Source: Granulosicoccus sp964435305
GTDB lineage: Bacteria > Pseudomonadota > Gammaproteobacteria > Granulosicoccales > Granulosicoccaceae
Assembly: GCA_964435305.1 (NCBI GenBank)
Contig: CAYSZH010000003.1
Span: 11,437 to 75,436 of the forward strand
Direction of reading: 5' to 3'
Length of the DNA stretch: 64,000 bases
A model generated the notes under the pieces. The model saw nothing but the letters and a program-made list of their open reading frames with translations, was not told the DNA's origin and did no database searches. Position numbers and translations under genes: made by a program. Position 1 is the stretch's first letter. Every line of letters starts with the position of its first letter. This document shows, in pieces, positions 17,429-25,870 of this stretch.

Positions 17429-18330
17429 GCAATGCGCAGAAATAGCCTTATTGTTTTTCGTCCAACAACAATAACGTTGCCCAATAGCACCAACACAACA
17501 CCTATTACAGACATGGCTGTCCATTCAAAGTTTTCGTATCGCGTACTCAGCGCCAAGGCGACAATCGGAAATAACACAGTGGCATAGGCAGCTTTGTCGG
17601 CACCAATTCTTCCTACAAGGGTTAAATAGGTGCCAAAAGCGATTACCGATCCAAACACAGCCAAATAGAGAAGTGAAAGGGAGTAGGCCATGGACCATTG
17701 AAAAGAAAACGCAGCGCCAGATGCGATGCTATAGAAAAACAGCAATAAGCAACCGTATAACATACCCCAGGCATTCGATTGCAAAACCGGTATTCCACTG
17801 CGCTGGTTGCGCGCTGATAATATATTGCCTAATGAGGCGCAATAGGTTGCAAGCAGCCCCAACGCAAGGCCTTTAATGACATTGCCTGATGCCAGATTTT
17901 CGCGAGCAGCAATAAGCTCATGACCGAATACAAGAGAAATACCAAGCAAACCAAATAAAGCACCCAAAACCACAAGGGGGCGCACAGCTTGTTTTAAAAA
18001 CAAGGCACTATTAAAAATATTCATGGCAATCATGGTGGAGAAAACTACAGCGACAAGACCCGATGCAATGTAACCGGTACACCAATAAAACAGCAGATAA
18101 TTAAGACTGAATAAAAACAGGCCCTGCAGAGCCATAAATAAATGATCTTTTAACTTAAATCGCATGGCGCTACGCCGAATTATGCACACACACATCAAGA
18201 TGAGTGCGGCCAGGGCATATCGATAAAACAGCGATACAGCCTCCGAAATATCACCTAATTGAAATGTAATGGCAAACCAGGTTGTGCCCCAAATAAGCAC
18301 GGTTGCCGTATACAGCAGTAGTTGTTGCAT
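17425..18330 (-). CDS. EamA/DMT superfamily transporter
   Basis: About 301 residues with ten hydrophobic segments in two homologous halves, typical of EamA metabolite exporters of the drug/metabolite superfamily (WGTTWFAITFQLGDISEAVS at the start, SVIAFGTYLTLVGRIGADKA in the second half). I chose ATG 18330 (MQQLLLYTATVLIWGTTW) because it starts just before the first span; an ATG at 18366 adds 12 residues. It is the first gene of a two-gene unit with hutF. Substrate unknown; export of an amino-acid-like compound is the usual role. Confidence 0.85.
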   Translation of the reverse strand: MQQLLLYTATVLIWGTTWFAITFQLGDISEAVSLFYRYALAALILMCVCIIRRSAMRFKLKDHLFMALQGLFLFSLNYLLFYWCTGYIASGLVAVVFSTMIAMNIFNSALFLKQAVRPLVVLGALFGLLGISLVFGHELIAARENLASGNVIKGLALGLLATYCASLGNILSARNQRSGIPVLQSNAWGMLYGCLLLFFYSIASGAAFSFQWSMAYSLSLLYLAVFGSVIAFGTYLTLVGRIGADKAAYATVLFPIVALALSTRYENFEWTAMSVIGVVLVLLGNVIVVGRKTIRLFLRIA

Positions 18331-18395
18331 TAACTTATGATTTAAAAGTGCCGCCTTTGGCAGCACGTTACACGAAAAACTGATACAACAAGCTT

Positions 18396-19124
18396 GTGAG
18401 CCTAATTAAATTCATCAATGCGCAGCAACTATCGCCGCCCGCAAACAACGATCAGTCGCTGTTTCGGGCTACGCACGCCAGACTCGACTTTTTAAAGCGC
18501 TATGTAGCCAACAAAAAGCCATCGAAGCAGTCATCAAATGGGCGCGAGAATCCGTTCGGCGTGCTGTATGCCTTTATGCTTATCCTGGTACTTCAAGCCT
18601 GCGAAAACTCGTCAGTACAGCTCTGTGGCGAATTCGCCTGTGTCGCATTCGATGGCACTCGATGCGAAGGCAATGACTGCGCACAGCCTCGCGCCTGCGA
18701 ATCTGCCAGCAGCATTCGAGACCGCGCACCGGCCATTTTAAATGAGCTGCGAGTGGCTCAACGACGCTGCAATAATGTGGCTCAAAGTACGACATTGCTG
18801 GTTTGGGATAACAATTTAAGTGAAGCCAGCACCCGCCACAGTCGGGATATGGCAAATTTCAACTTTGACTCTTTCACAGGCTCTGATGGTAGCTCCTCCC
18901 GCGACAGAGCAAACGATGCCGGCGTTTTCGCCTCACAAATAGTAGAAAGTGTAGGGCGCGGCCCACAAACCAGTGCAGAGATGATCAACACCTGGCTAGA
19001 GATACCCACCGATTGCGGGCAGCTTCTTAACCCTCAATTTACTCGAGTCGCGATGGCCTGCAGTGCCTCTTCACAAAACGGCGTTGGCCCGTTCTGGTCC
19101 CTATTGTTGGCAAGTCCCGAATAA
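18396..19124 (+). CDS. CAP/SCP-domain lipoprotein, start uncertain
   Basis: The C-terminal 150 residues resemble a CAP (SCP/PR1-like) domain: LLVWDNNLSEASTRHSRDMA with the helix that holds the conserved His, DRANDAGV and a final VAMACS-x-x-x-x-x-GPFWSLLLA. Residues 57-69 contain a hydrophobic stretch ending LVLQAC, a plausible lipobox, so the mature protein may be a lipoprotein. The GTG start at 18396 leaves an unusually long 55-residue lead. A start closer to the hydrophobic segment, for example GTG near 18559, would be more typical but lacks positive charges. The protein is cysteine-rich just after the lipobox. Function unknown. Confidence 0.65.
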   Translation: MSLIKFINAQQLSPPANNDQSLFRATHARLDFLKRYVANKKPSKQSSNGRENPFGVLYAFMLILVLQACENSSVQLCGEFACVAFDGTRCEGNDCAQPRACESASSIRDRAPAILNELRVAQRRCNNVAQSTTLLVWDNNLSEASTRHSRDMANFNFDSFTGSDGSSSRDRANDAGVFASQIVESVGRGPQTSAEMINTWLEIPTDCGQLLNPQFTRVAMACSASSQNGVGPFWSLLLASPE

Positions 19125-19207
19125 CGATTGTTCCGCCAATACGCCCTTTAGTGCGCCAAACCCTATAAAATAGCGGATTAACTTGCTATTCATTCTAAAG
19201 TGCTGCC

Positions 19208-20803
19208 GTGATCTCTACTGCCAACCTGACCATTCAGTTCGGTGCAAAACCGCTGTTCGACAACGTCTCTATCAAATTTGGTGAAGGCAATCGCTACGGA
19301 CTAATCGGTGCCAACGGCAGCGGTAAATCCACATTCATGAAAATATTGGGCGGTGAGTTAGAGCCCACTCATGGCAACGTTATGCTCGAACCTGATCGTC
19401 GCTTTGCAATGTTAAAGCAGGATCAGTTTGCCTATGAAGAATTCAGCGTGCTCAACACAGTCATTATGGGTTACGACGATCTGTGGAAAATCCAGCAAGA
19501 GCGTGAGCGAATTTACTCATTACCAGAAATGAGCGAAGAGGAAGGCATGGCCGTAGCGGAACTTGAAGTGCAGTTTGCTGAATTGGATGGTTACTCGGCA
19601 GAGGCGCGTGCCGGAGAGCTGCTACTGGGTGCCGGTATACCACTTGAGCTACACAACGGCCCAATGAGCGAAGTGGCGCCGGGTGAAAAACTGCGCGTGC
19701 TGTTAGCCCAGGCCTTGTTTTCAGATCCAGATTTACTGTTGCTCGATGAACCTACCAACAACCTGGATATCAACACCATACGCTGGCTTGAAGATGTATT
19801 GAATGAGCGAAACAGCACCATGATTATTATTTCGCACGATCGGCATTTTCTTAATTCGGTTTGCACCCATATGGCCGATTTGGATTATGGAGCTATTCAA
19901 CTCTACCCCGGTAATTACGACGATTTTATGATGGCTTCAACCCAGGCTCGTGAGCGTCTGTATGCTGATAACGCAAAAAAGAAAGCACAAATTGCCGACC
20001 TTCAAGCCTTTGTACAACGATTTAAAGCCAATAAGTCTAAGGCACGCCAAGCCACCTCAAGACAAAAGCAGATTGAAAAACTGCAGATAGAAAAAATCAA
20101 ACCATCCAGCCGGCAAAACCCTTACATTCGCTTCGAAGTGGAGAAAAAACTGTTTCGAAACGCTATCGAAATTGAAAAGATGCAAGCTGGCTACGAAACC
20201 GAGGTGGTATTGGACAAGCTTGGGCTGATGATTGAAGCCGGTGAAAAAGTGGGCATTATTGGGCCCAACGGTATTGGCAAATCAACACTATTGAAAACAC
20301 TGGTTGGCGATGTGGAACCCAAGAGCGGAACAATAAAAATCACAGAAAACGCCAAGATCGGTTACTTTGCGCAAGATCATGCCGAAGATTTTTCCAAAAG
20401 CACGTCCATTATCGACTGGATGAGCCAATGGGGAACCGAAGAACACGATGAACAGGAAATTCGCGGCATCCTTGGACGTCTTTTATTTAACAAAGATGAT
20501 ATTAAAAAGCCGGTTAATGTGGTCTCAGGGGGCGAGCAAGGCCGATTGTTGTTTGGCAAACTGATGATGCAATCGCCCAATATCATGATATTGGATGAGC
20601 CCACCAATCACCTGGACATGGAATCTATCGAATCATTGAACCTGGCGATGCATCTTTATGATGGCACGGTGATTTTCGTCAGCCACGATAGAGAGTTTGT
20701 AAGCTCCCTCGCTAATCGTATAATCGAACTAGGTGAAGGCCACAATGTGACCGATTATCGTGGCAACTACGAAGATTACCTTTTAAGTCAGGGCATCGAA
20801 TAG
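19208..20803 (+). CDS. ybiT: ABC-F family ATPase YbiT
   Basis: The 531-residue ABC-F protein has two ATPase domains joined by a charged linker. Walker A motifs are GANGSGKST and GPNGIGKST, and Walker B/D-loop motifs are LLLLDEPTNNLD and IMILDEPTNHLD. The first signature reads MSEVAPGEKLRVLLAQAL, the YbiT-type variant, and the second is VVSGGEQGR. Length matches E. coli YbiT (530). ABC-F proteins act on the ribosome E site to relieve stalled translation. The start is GTG. There is no membrane domain. Confidence 0.94.
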   Translation: MISTANLTIQFGAKPLFDNVSIKFGEGNRYGLIGANGSGKSTFMKILGGELEPTHGNVMLEPDRRFAMLKQDQFAYEEFSVLNTVIMGYDDLWKIQQERERIYSLPEMSEEEGMAVAELEVQFAELDGYSAEARAGELLLGAGIPLELHNGPMSEVAPGEKLRVLLAQALFSDPDLLLLDEPTNNLDINTIRWLEDVLNERNSTMIIISHDRHFLNSVCTHMADLDYGAIQLYPGNYDDFMMASTQARERLYADNAKKKAQIADLQAFVQRFKANKSKARQATSRQKQIEKLQIEKIKPSSRQNPYIRFEVEKKLFRNAIEIEKMQAGYETEVVLDKLGLMIEAGEKVGIIGPNGIGKSTLLKTLVGDVEPKSGTIKITENAKIGYFAQDHAEDFSKSTSIIDWMSQWGTEEHDEQEIRGILGRLLFNKDDIKKPVNVVSGGEQGRLLFGKLMMQSPNIMILDEPTNHLDMESIESLNLAMHLYDGTVIFVSHDREFVSSLANRIIELGEGHNVTDYRGNYEDYLLSQGIE

Positions 20804-20812
20804 CTCGATGCC
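20792..20812. terminator. Hairpin spanning the ybiT stop codon
   Basis: GGCATCGA (20792-20799) pairs with TCGATGCC (20805-20812) around a five-base loop that contains the ybiT TAG. No strong T-run follows, so it may be a weak terminator between the convergent ybiT and pilE genes, which are only 16 bases apart. Confidence 0.35.
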
Positions 20813-20819
20813 TTCAGCT

Positions 20820-21260
20820 TTACCAACACTTACCGGGTGTTGCACTGAAGCTGCCAGACACAGCCTTGATTTCAGAAGAACTGAAAGTGTAAGTCCCGCA
20901 TTCGGTGTCATTTGCTTGTACACCACCAGCAACCGGTGTGGCAGTGAGTAAAAAATCCGTTGCTGAATTGTTGCTTACACTTATCGTATAAAGCCCTTCA
21001 TCGGAGGGTGCTGTATCAGCTGTACCAAAGCCAAGTTCAGACATTTTTGTTGCGTAGCGGTTGTACTCAGAGAAAAAGCGCACTTGCTCGCCGGCTGCTT
21101 TTGTCAATATCACAACCGCATCTGCACGCCGCGTACGCTCGGCATACTTACCATAAGACGGAACGGCAACAGCGGCAACGATACCGACAATCGCAACAAC
21201 GATCAAAAGCTCAATAAGAGAGAACCCGCGTTGCCTTGTCTTGATTGTCATCATTTTCAT
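20820..21260 (-). CDS. pilE: Type IV pilin, PilE family
   Basis: A prepilin with the cleavage site RQRG-FSLIELLIVVAIVGI, Glu at +5 and a mature sequence with a late Cys pair (ECGTYTF ... GKCW) forming the D-loop. Length is about 146 residues. ATG 21260 has AAGAGAG directly upstream, so it is preferred to GTG 21272. It is the last gene of the fimT-pilV-pilW-pilE cluster. PilE in Pseudomonas-type clusters is a minor pilin that helps to prime pilus assembly at the inner membrane. Confidence 0.9.
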   Translation of the reverse strand: MKMMTIKTRQRGFSLIELLIVVAIVGIVAAVAVPSYGKYAERTRRADAVVILTKAAGEQVRFFSEYNRYATKMSELGFGTADTAPSDEGLYTISVSNNSATDFLLTATPVAGGVQANDTECGTYTFSSSEIKAVSGSFSATPGKCW

Positions 21261-21271
21261 CTCTCTTTTCA

Positions 21272-21979
21272 CTAGTTAATCATTGCTCTACTGGCTTCAC
21301 CGTTACGCAGTATCACCGTACTACTGAAAACGTTTCGGGCCGTTTTATCATTGGTGGTGAACTCACGATCGAGCACAACATGTGTTTCCTCGCCCGCGCG
21401 TGTGCGAATTGGCGTGCCCGATGTCACTAAAATACCAATTCGGATCGCAACCAGTTCGTTGTTGTTTATGGAGGTGTCGTGGGGAACAAATTTCTCTGGC
21501 ACTTTATCACCGTCTGTATCAAGGCCCCATAGAAATCTCATCTGCTCGACGTTTTCTATTATTGGCATTGCGGGAGCGCCAGCATTGCCAGTGCAAGTGA
21601 TAACCTCATTAGCGGCGTCAAGCGCATAGGTGTTCACAGCAATTCCACCAAAGGCTGCTGTGTCAGCCCCGGTACAGTCAATATTTCGCTCTATGCGCAC
21701 AACCACACTGGCATCGTTACTGGCGGCGATATCGAATGGATCAAGATCACCATCGTTTGAATATCCAGCCAGTTGTAACCCTTGTTTTAGTGTGGCGATT
21801 CCGTAACGCCCATTCTCCTGCATGCTTTGCAGGCCTTCACTAAACGACGACGATTTTGTGGTGCCAACATAGGTATTAAAAACAGCACTGACTACAATCA
21901 GACCCAGCACTAGCGCTATCATCAATTCAATCAATGACAGACCGTGCTGTTTGTGCATATGCATGCTTTGTCTTTTCAC
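21272..21979 (-). CDS. pilW: Minor pilin PilW
   Basis: Prepilin-like N-terminus KQHG-LSLIELMIALVLGLIVVSAVF, followed by the PilW-type region SSSFSEGLQSMQENGRYGIATLKQGL and a late VEQMRFLWGLDTDGDKVPEKF segment. At 235 residues it is somewhat short for PilW. The start GTG 21979 overlaps the TGA of pilV (GTGA); an ATG at 21964 is the alternative. PilW is a minor pilin of type IV pili and normally works with PilV, PilX and PilY1. Confidence 0.88.
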   Translation of the reverse strand: MKRQSMHMHKQHGLSLIELMIALVLGLIVVSAVFNTYVGTTKSSSFSEGLQSMQENGRYGIATLKQGLQLAGYSNDGDLDPFDIAASNDASVVVRIERNIDCTGADTAAFGGIAVNTYALDAANEVITCTGNAGAPAMPIIENVEQMRFLWGLDTDGDKVPEKFVPHDTSINNNELVAIRIGILVTSGTPIRTRAGEETHVVLDREFTTNDKTARNVFSSTVILRNGEASRAMIN

Positions 21980-22575
21980 GGCTTTAACCTCACCTGCACC
22001 ATACGCGTCACGAACTCATCGTTATTGGTTCTTGATCTGCCTTCTGCCCAGGACACGGTAATCTGATAATCAGAATCGGCTTCACAAGGTGTGGACAAGC
22101 ATGTGACACTTAAATTACCGCTAGGCAAGGTCCCTAGAACACCATCCTTAGCACCATCACTGCCAAGGTCGCCACAAGACATCGTAAATAAATCAAAAGC
22201 CGCTAATTGTTCAGGGTTGCAATCCGCCGCATTGGCGTTAACGGGTGATGCCTGACAATAAGGAGCAGGCGGTGTATCACACGAAAGCGATGCCGAATCA
22301 AAGCCAGCATAAGCAAGCGATTCAACAGCTTCGGTATTTAATCGAATCCGGCCAGACATGCCTTGCACGTATAGCAAAGCTTTGGTTCGATTAAAACCGC
22401 CTGAGCTGTGCTTCATGCCTGTTAATTGAAGGCTTGCCATTCCCAGAACGCCAAATGAAACGACAACCAATGCAATCAGCACTTCAAGAATACCAATGCC
22501 TCGCTGATTACTTTTTGACTGAAGGGAAATACCCTGCTGCCATTTGCGATGCTGTTTTAGTCTTTTATTGTTCAT
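21976..22575 (-). CDS. pilV: Type IV pilus modification protein PilV
   Basis: Prepilin site NQRG-IGILEVLIALVVVSFGVLGMA, then LQLTGMKHSSGGFNRTKALLYVQGMSGRI, which is the PilV signature, with several cysteines in the C-terminal half. The leader before the cleavage site is 26 residues, longer than the usual 6-12. Start ATG 22575 overlaps the fimT TGA by four bases and the 3' end overlaps pilW, so the whole cluster is translationally coupled. Confidence 0.9.
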   Translation of the reverse strand: MNNKRLKQHRKWQQGISLQSKSNQRGIGILEVLIALVVVSFGVLGMASLQLTGMKHSSGGFNRTKALLYVQGMSGRIRLNTEAVESLAYAGFDSASLSCDTPPAPYCQASPVNANAADCNPEQLAAFDLFTMSCGDLGSDGAKDGVLGTLPSGNLSVTCLSTPCEADSDYQITVSWAEGRSRTNNDEFVTRMVQVRLKP

Positions 22576-23120
22576 GGAATTTTCGTACTCACACGACCAT
22601 TAGCAGACACGGTTAATTCACGCACCTGCACACCGTCTCCATATTTAATTTCTATAACACCTGATAGTGGAATCCCTGCTGTGTTAGTGCTGCCACCTGA
22701 ATCATTAAAATAGATTTGACTTGCGAATATCGCAGCTGGCGTGACCGTAATCGCTCCGGACAAAGGCTCCATTCGGCTGAAAATCTCTTCTACTGCGCCG
22801 GTGTCACGCACGCCATTTCCATTCACATCCACATAGGCTATCCAACCGGATGTATAGCTGGCATCAGCATCACATACGGCGTCTTCAATGTGGGAGTTAC
22901 TACTCACACACACCGCAGTCGGCTGCAGACGTTCAATTGCTTCAGACCGAGCCTGCTGTAGCGAAAACACCAGTGCATTGTTAGCTGCTGCAATACGATT
23001 GCTAGAGATAATACTGTCGAACGAAGGCAAGGCGATCACAAGAAGCGTTGCCACAATCGCAATGGTTACCATTAACTCAAGAAACGTAACCCCTGCCTGT
23101 TTTACCCTTTGTGAGCACAT
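22572..23120 (-). CDS. fimT: GspH/FimT family pseudopilin
   Basis: A 182-residue prepilin: KQAG-VTFLELMVTIAIVATLLVIALPSF, then a FimT/GspH domain with NALVFSLQQARSEAIERLQPTAVC and a final ITV-rich segment ending VRELTVSANGRVS. This is the first gene of a minus-strand minor pilin cluster. FimT contributes to type IV pilus function, and in some species binds DNA for natural transformation. Confidence 0.9.
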   Translation of the reverse strand: MCSQRVKQAGVTFLELMVTIAIVATLLVIALPSFDSIISSNRIAAANNALVFSLQQARSEAIERLQPTAVCVSSNSHIEDAVCDADASYTSGWIAYVDVNGNGVRDTGAVEEIFSRMEPLSGAITVTPAAIFASQIYFNDSGGSTNTAGIPLSGVIEIKYGDGVQVRELTVSANGRVSTKIP

Positions 23121-23391
23121 GCTTATTCAACTTTGTTTGCCATACGCCGCATACGGTGCGAACGAACACCGGACGTCACAAAGTAAAATATCGACCGATA
23201 GGTATTTCGATTGAGTAAGTTATGGGTAGATGAGGAGCACGTTGCAAAAAACGCTGGCAGGCAGGATTACACAAGGCTATCTAAAAATGCGCAATACAAT
23301 AGCGGCCCTTAAAACGTGAACTAATGCTCATTAATTTGTATCACAAAGGAAAAACGAGCCGTACTGCTGAGATTCAACGACGGGACACTAA

Positions 23392-23407
23392 TGAGATGCG
23401 CATCTCA
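23392..23407. promoter_or_regulatory. Perfect 16-bp palindrome, possible operator
   Basis: TGAGATGCGCATCTCA reads identically on both strands. It lies about 270 bases upstream of the fimT start and 90 bases downstream of gor. Perfect symmetry of this length is typical of dimeric regulator sites. I do not recognise the regulator. Confidence 0.4.
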
Positions 23408-23442
23408 CTTAATAATCGTTCACTCATTTTTTGTCGCTTGCA

Positions 23443-23485
23443 GCGGAAATTGCGAAACGGCAGCTAAACTACCGGCAATTTCCGC
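23443..23485 (-). terminator. Stem-loop just downstream of gor
   Basis: GCGGAAATTGC (23443-23453) pairs perfectly with GCAATTTCCGC (23475-23485) around a 21-base loop, starting nine bases beyond the gor stop on the minus strand. TTGCAGC copies flank it. There is no U-run after the stem in the gor direction, so it may be a weak or factor-assisted terminator or an mRNA-stabilising hairpin. Confidence 0.4.
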
Positions 23486-23493
23486 GCTTGCAG

Positions 23494-24843
23494 CTAACGC
23501 ATCGTGACCAATTCTTCTGCACTGGTCGGATGTAACGCTATAGTGTCGTCAAAATCCTTTTTAGTCGCACCCATGCTAATGGCCACTGCAAAACCTTGCA
23601 GCATTTCATCTACGTCGCGGCCGATCATATGACAACCTACAATTCTTTCGTTGGCCCCCTCGACAATCAAACGCATCGTCGTTTTCACTTTGTGCTCGAT
23701 AAAGGCCATGTACATTGGGTTGAAGGATGATTCATACACTTTGACACCATCGCCGTATTCATCACGAGCTTCTTTTTCAGTTAGCCCTATGGTGCCAATG
23801 GGTGGATGCGAGAACACAACGGTTGCGATATTTTTGTAAACAAGGTGACGATCGGTTTGAGCATCATACAAACGATCGGCCAAGCGCCTGCCCGCCGCAA
23901 TGGCCACCGGCGTCAGTTCTGCCTCTCCAATAACATCGCCAACAGCAAAAATACTTGGTATGTTGGTTTGCTGAAACTTATCCACTGGTATGTAACCGCG
24001 ATCGTTCGTTTGAACACCTGCGTCCAGCAACCCCAGATTGCTTGTCAGTGGGGTACGGCCAATCGCAAATATAACTTGATCAAATCCATCCAGCTGCGTT
24101 CCATTTTCACCCGTAACAACAATGCCAGTATCGTCACGCTCAAGCTTACTGGCAGTGAATTCTGTTTGGAATGTAACACCGTCCGCCTGCATGGCCTCAG
24201 CCAGGCGCGTCGATAAAACCTCATCAAAGCTCCGCAGTACCTGCGTTGTTCGAATACCCAATGTGACATCAGAGCCCAGCGCTTGCATCATGCCAGCGAG
24301 CTCAACTGCAATGTAGCCAGCGCCAAGCACCAGCACCTTCTTCGGCTGTGTTGTCAGTTCGAAAAAACCATCGGACGTGATCGCAAGCTCAGCACCTGGA
24401 ATATCAGGCACGGTGGGGGTGCCGCCAACGGCAATCAAGATACGTTCTGCGCTGAATTGCTCATCACCCACTGCAACCGTATTTTTATCCAACAGCTTGG
24501 CATTGGCATGGCGCGTATCCACACCGTTTTTGGCAAACGTGTTGTCATAGTAGGTATTGATGTTGCCGATGTACTTTTGGCGTTTTTCGACAAATTCAGA
24601 CCAATCGAAAGCGCCTGCAGTCACCTCAAAACCATAGCCTTTGCCATCACGAAGTCCGTGAGCCATGGTTGCGGCGTACCACATCGCCTTTTTAGGCACA
24701 CAACCGCGATTAACACAGGTACCACCCATGATCGGGTCGCGCTCAATAATCAGGCATCTGGCACCATAGCTGGCTGCACGATTAATGGTGGCGATACCAC
24801 CACTACCACCACCGATGGCAATGAGATCGTAATCGAACGACAT
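23494..24843 (-). CDS. gor: Glutathione-disulfide reductase
   Basis: A 449-residue flavoprotein disulfide reductase. FAD binding is shown by IAIGGGSGGIATINRAA, the redox disulfide by GGTCVNRGCVPKKAMW, the NADPH fold by VLGAGYIAVELAG followed by IRTTQVLRSFD (two Arg for the 2'-phosphate) and the C-terminal active site by ALHPTSAEELVTMR. It reduces GSSG with NADPH in the cytoplasm. Length and motifs match Gor rather than lipoamide dehydrogenase or mercuric reductase. Transcribed alone, divergent from ubiA. Confidence 0.95.
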   Translation of the reverse strand: MSFDYDLIAIGGGSGGIATINRAASYGARCLIIERDPIMGGTCVNRGCVPKKAMWYAATMAHGLRDGKGYGFEVTAGAFDWSEFVEKRQKYIGNINTYYDNTFAKNGVDTRHANAKLLDKNTVAVGDEQFSAERILIAVGGTPTVPDIPGAELAITSDGFFELTTQPKKVLVLGAGYIAVELAGMMQALGSDVTLGIRTTQVLRSFDEVLSTRLAEAMQADGVTFQTEFTASKLERDDTGIVVTGENGTQLDGFDQVIFAIGRTPLTSNLGLLDAGVQTNDRGYIPVDKFQQTNIPSIFAVGDVIGEAELTPVAIAAGRRLADRLYDAQTDRHLVYKNIATVVFSHPPIGTIGLTEKEARDEYGDGVKVYESSFNPMYMAFIEHKVKTTMRLIVEGANERIVGCHMIGRDVDEMLQGFAVAISMGATKKDFDDTIALHPTSAEELVTMR

Positions 24844-24945
24844 AGTTTTAAAACCTTACCTTGATAGGTGTTTGTAGCAAGTGCAGTTGGTTGCGGCCCG
24901 ACATGCCAAGCCTAAAGCAGTTACTATACTGGCATCTACTGTTCG

Positions 24946-25839
24946 ATGCTGCAATCAGTTGTGATTTCCTATCCTATAAGAGACAAATGGCCGGCGTTTG
25001 TTTCACTGACGCGCCTAGATCGTCCAATCGGGATCTACTTGCTGCTGTGGCCGATGATGTGGGCTTTATGGTTTGCGGCTCAAGGCCTGCCTTCGATCAA
25101 GGTTTTGCTGATTTTCGTTGTTGGCACCGTATTAACCCGCTCTGGCGGATGTGCTATCAATGACTACGCCGACAGAAACATAGACGCCCATGTAGAACGG
25201 ACTGGAAATAGACCGCTCGCCACAGGTGCTCTGAGCGGCAGAGAAGCACTGGCCGCGGCCGCCATTACAATGGCATTGGCCTTCTTGCTGGTTTTACTAA
25301 CTAACAAACTGACAATATTAATGTCATTCGTGGCGTTGGGCCTGGCAACGCTCTACCCATATACGAAGCGATTCACGCACTGGCCACAAGCCTTTCTTGG
25401 AGCCGCTTTTGCGTTTGCCGTGCCAATGGCGTTTGCCGCGCAAACGAATACCGTCCCGGCAACCGCCTGGATCGTGTTTTTTGCCGCCGTAGTTTGGGCC
25501 ATGGCGTACGACACGCTTTACGCCATCACTGATCGGGAGTTCGATTTAAAAATTGGTGTTAAGTCCACCGCTATACTGTTTGGTCGCTACGACTTGCCAG
25601 CTGTTGCGTTCCTGCAAGCCATCATGCTGGTTACCATGATAGCGGTTGGTATCGCACATCAACGCCAGTGGATCTATTTTTTAGGGTTTGTTTTTGCTAC
25701 AGGGCTTATCGTAAGGCAGTTGTATCGTTGCAGGGAGCGGGACCCGCAACGCTGTCTGGAAGCGTTTCTTAACAATCATTATGTAGGCCTTTGCTTGTTT
25801 ATTGGGCTGGCATTGGATTACGCTGTTTACCCGTCATGA
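24946..25839 (+). CDS. ubiA: 4-hydroxybenzoate octaprenyltransferase UbiA
   Basis: An integral membrane prenyltransferase of 297 residues. The first Asp-rich motif is NDYADRNIDAHVERTGNRP (residues near 73-91) and the second is YDTLYAITDREFD (near 191-203). Both bind the Mg-diphosphate of the polyprenyl donor. The enzyme joins an octaprenyl chain to 4-hydroxybenzoate in ubiquinone synthesis. Length and the WPMMWALW start match UbiA. ubiC is not adjacent. The next gene begins about 30 bases downstream. Confidence 0.94.
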   Translation: MLQSVVISYPIRDKWPAFVSLTRLDRPIGIYLLLWPMMWALWFAAQGLPSIKVLLIFVVGTVLTRSGGCAINDYADRNIDAHVERTGNRPLATGALSGREALAAAAITMALAFLLVLLTNKLTILMSFVALGLATLYPYTKRFTHWPQAFLGAAFAFAVPMAFAAQTNTVPATAWIVFFAAVVWAMAYDTLYAITDREFDLKIGVKSTAILFGRYDLPAVAFLQAIMLVTMIAVGIAHQRQWIYFLGFVFATGLIVRQLYRCRERDPQRCLEAFLNNHYVGLCLFIGLALDYAVYPS

Positions 25840-25870
25840 ACTTCTCACTTCCCATACGCCAATTGCTTGT

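Larger units (their letters stand above)
23121..23493. other. Intergenic region between fimT and gor with palindrome and stem-loop
   Basis: Both flanking genes are on the minus strand, so this 373-base stretch holds the gor 3' end region and the pilin operon promoter. No credible reading frame is present. It contains a perfect 16-base palindrome (23392-23407) and an 11-base inverted repeat (23443-23453 with 23475-23485), listed separately. Confidence 0.6.

Noticed and set aside
24283..24864. A 193-codon frame antisense to gor
   Set aside because: Lies entirely over the gor N-terminal FAD/active-site coding sequence and resembles no family.
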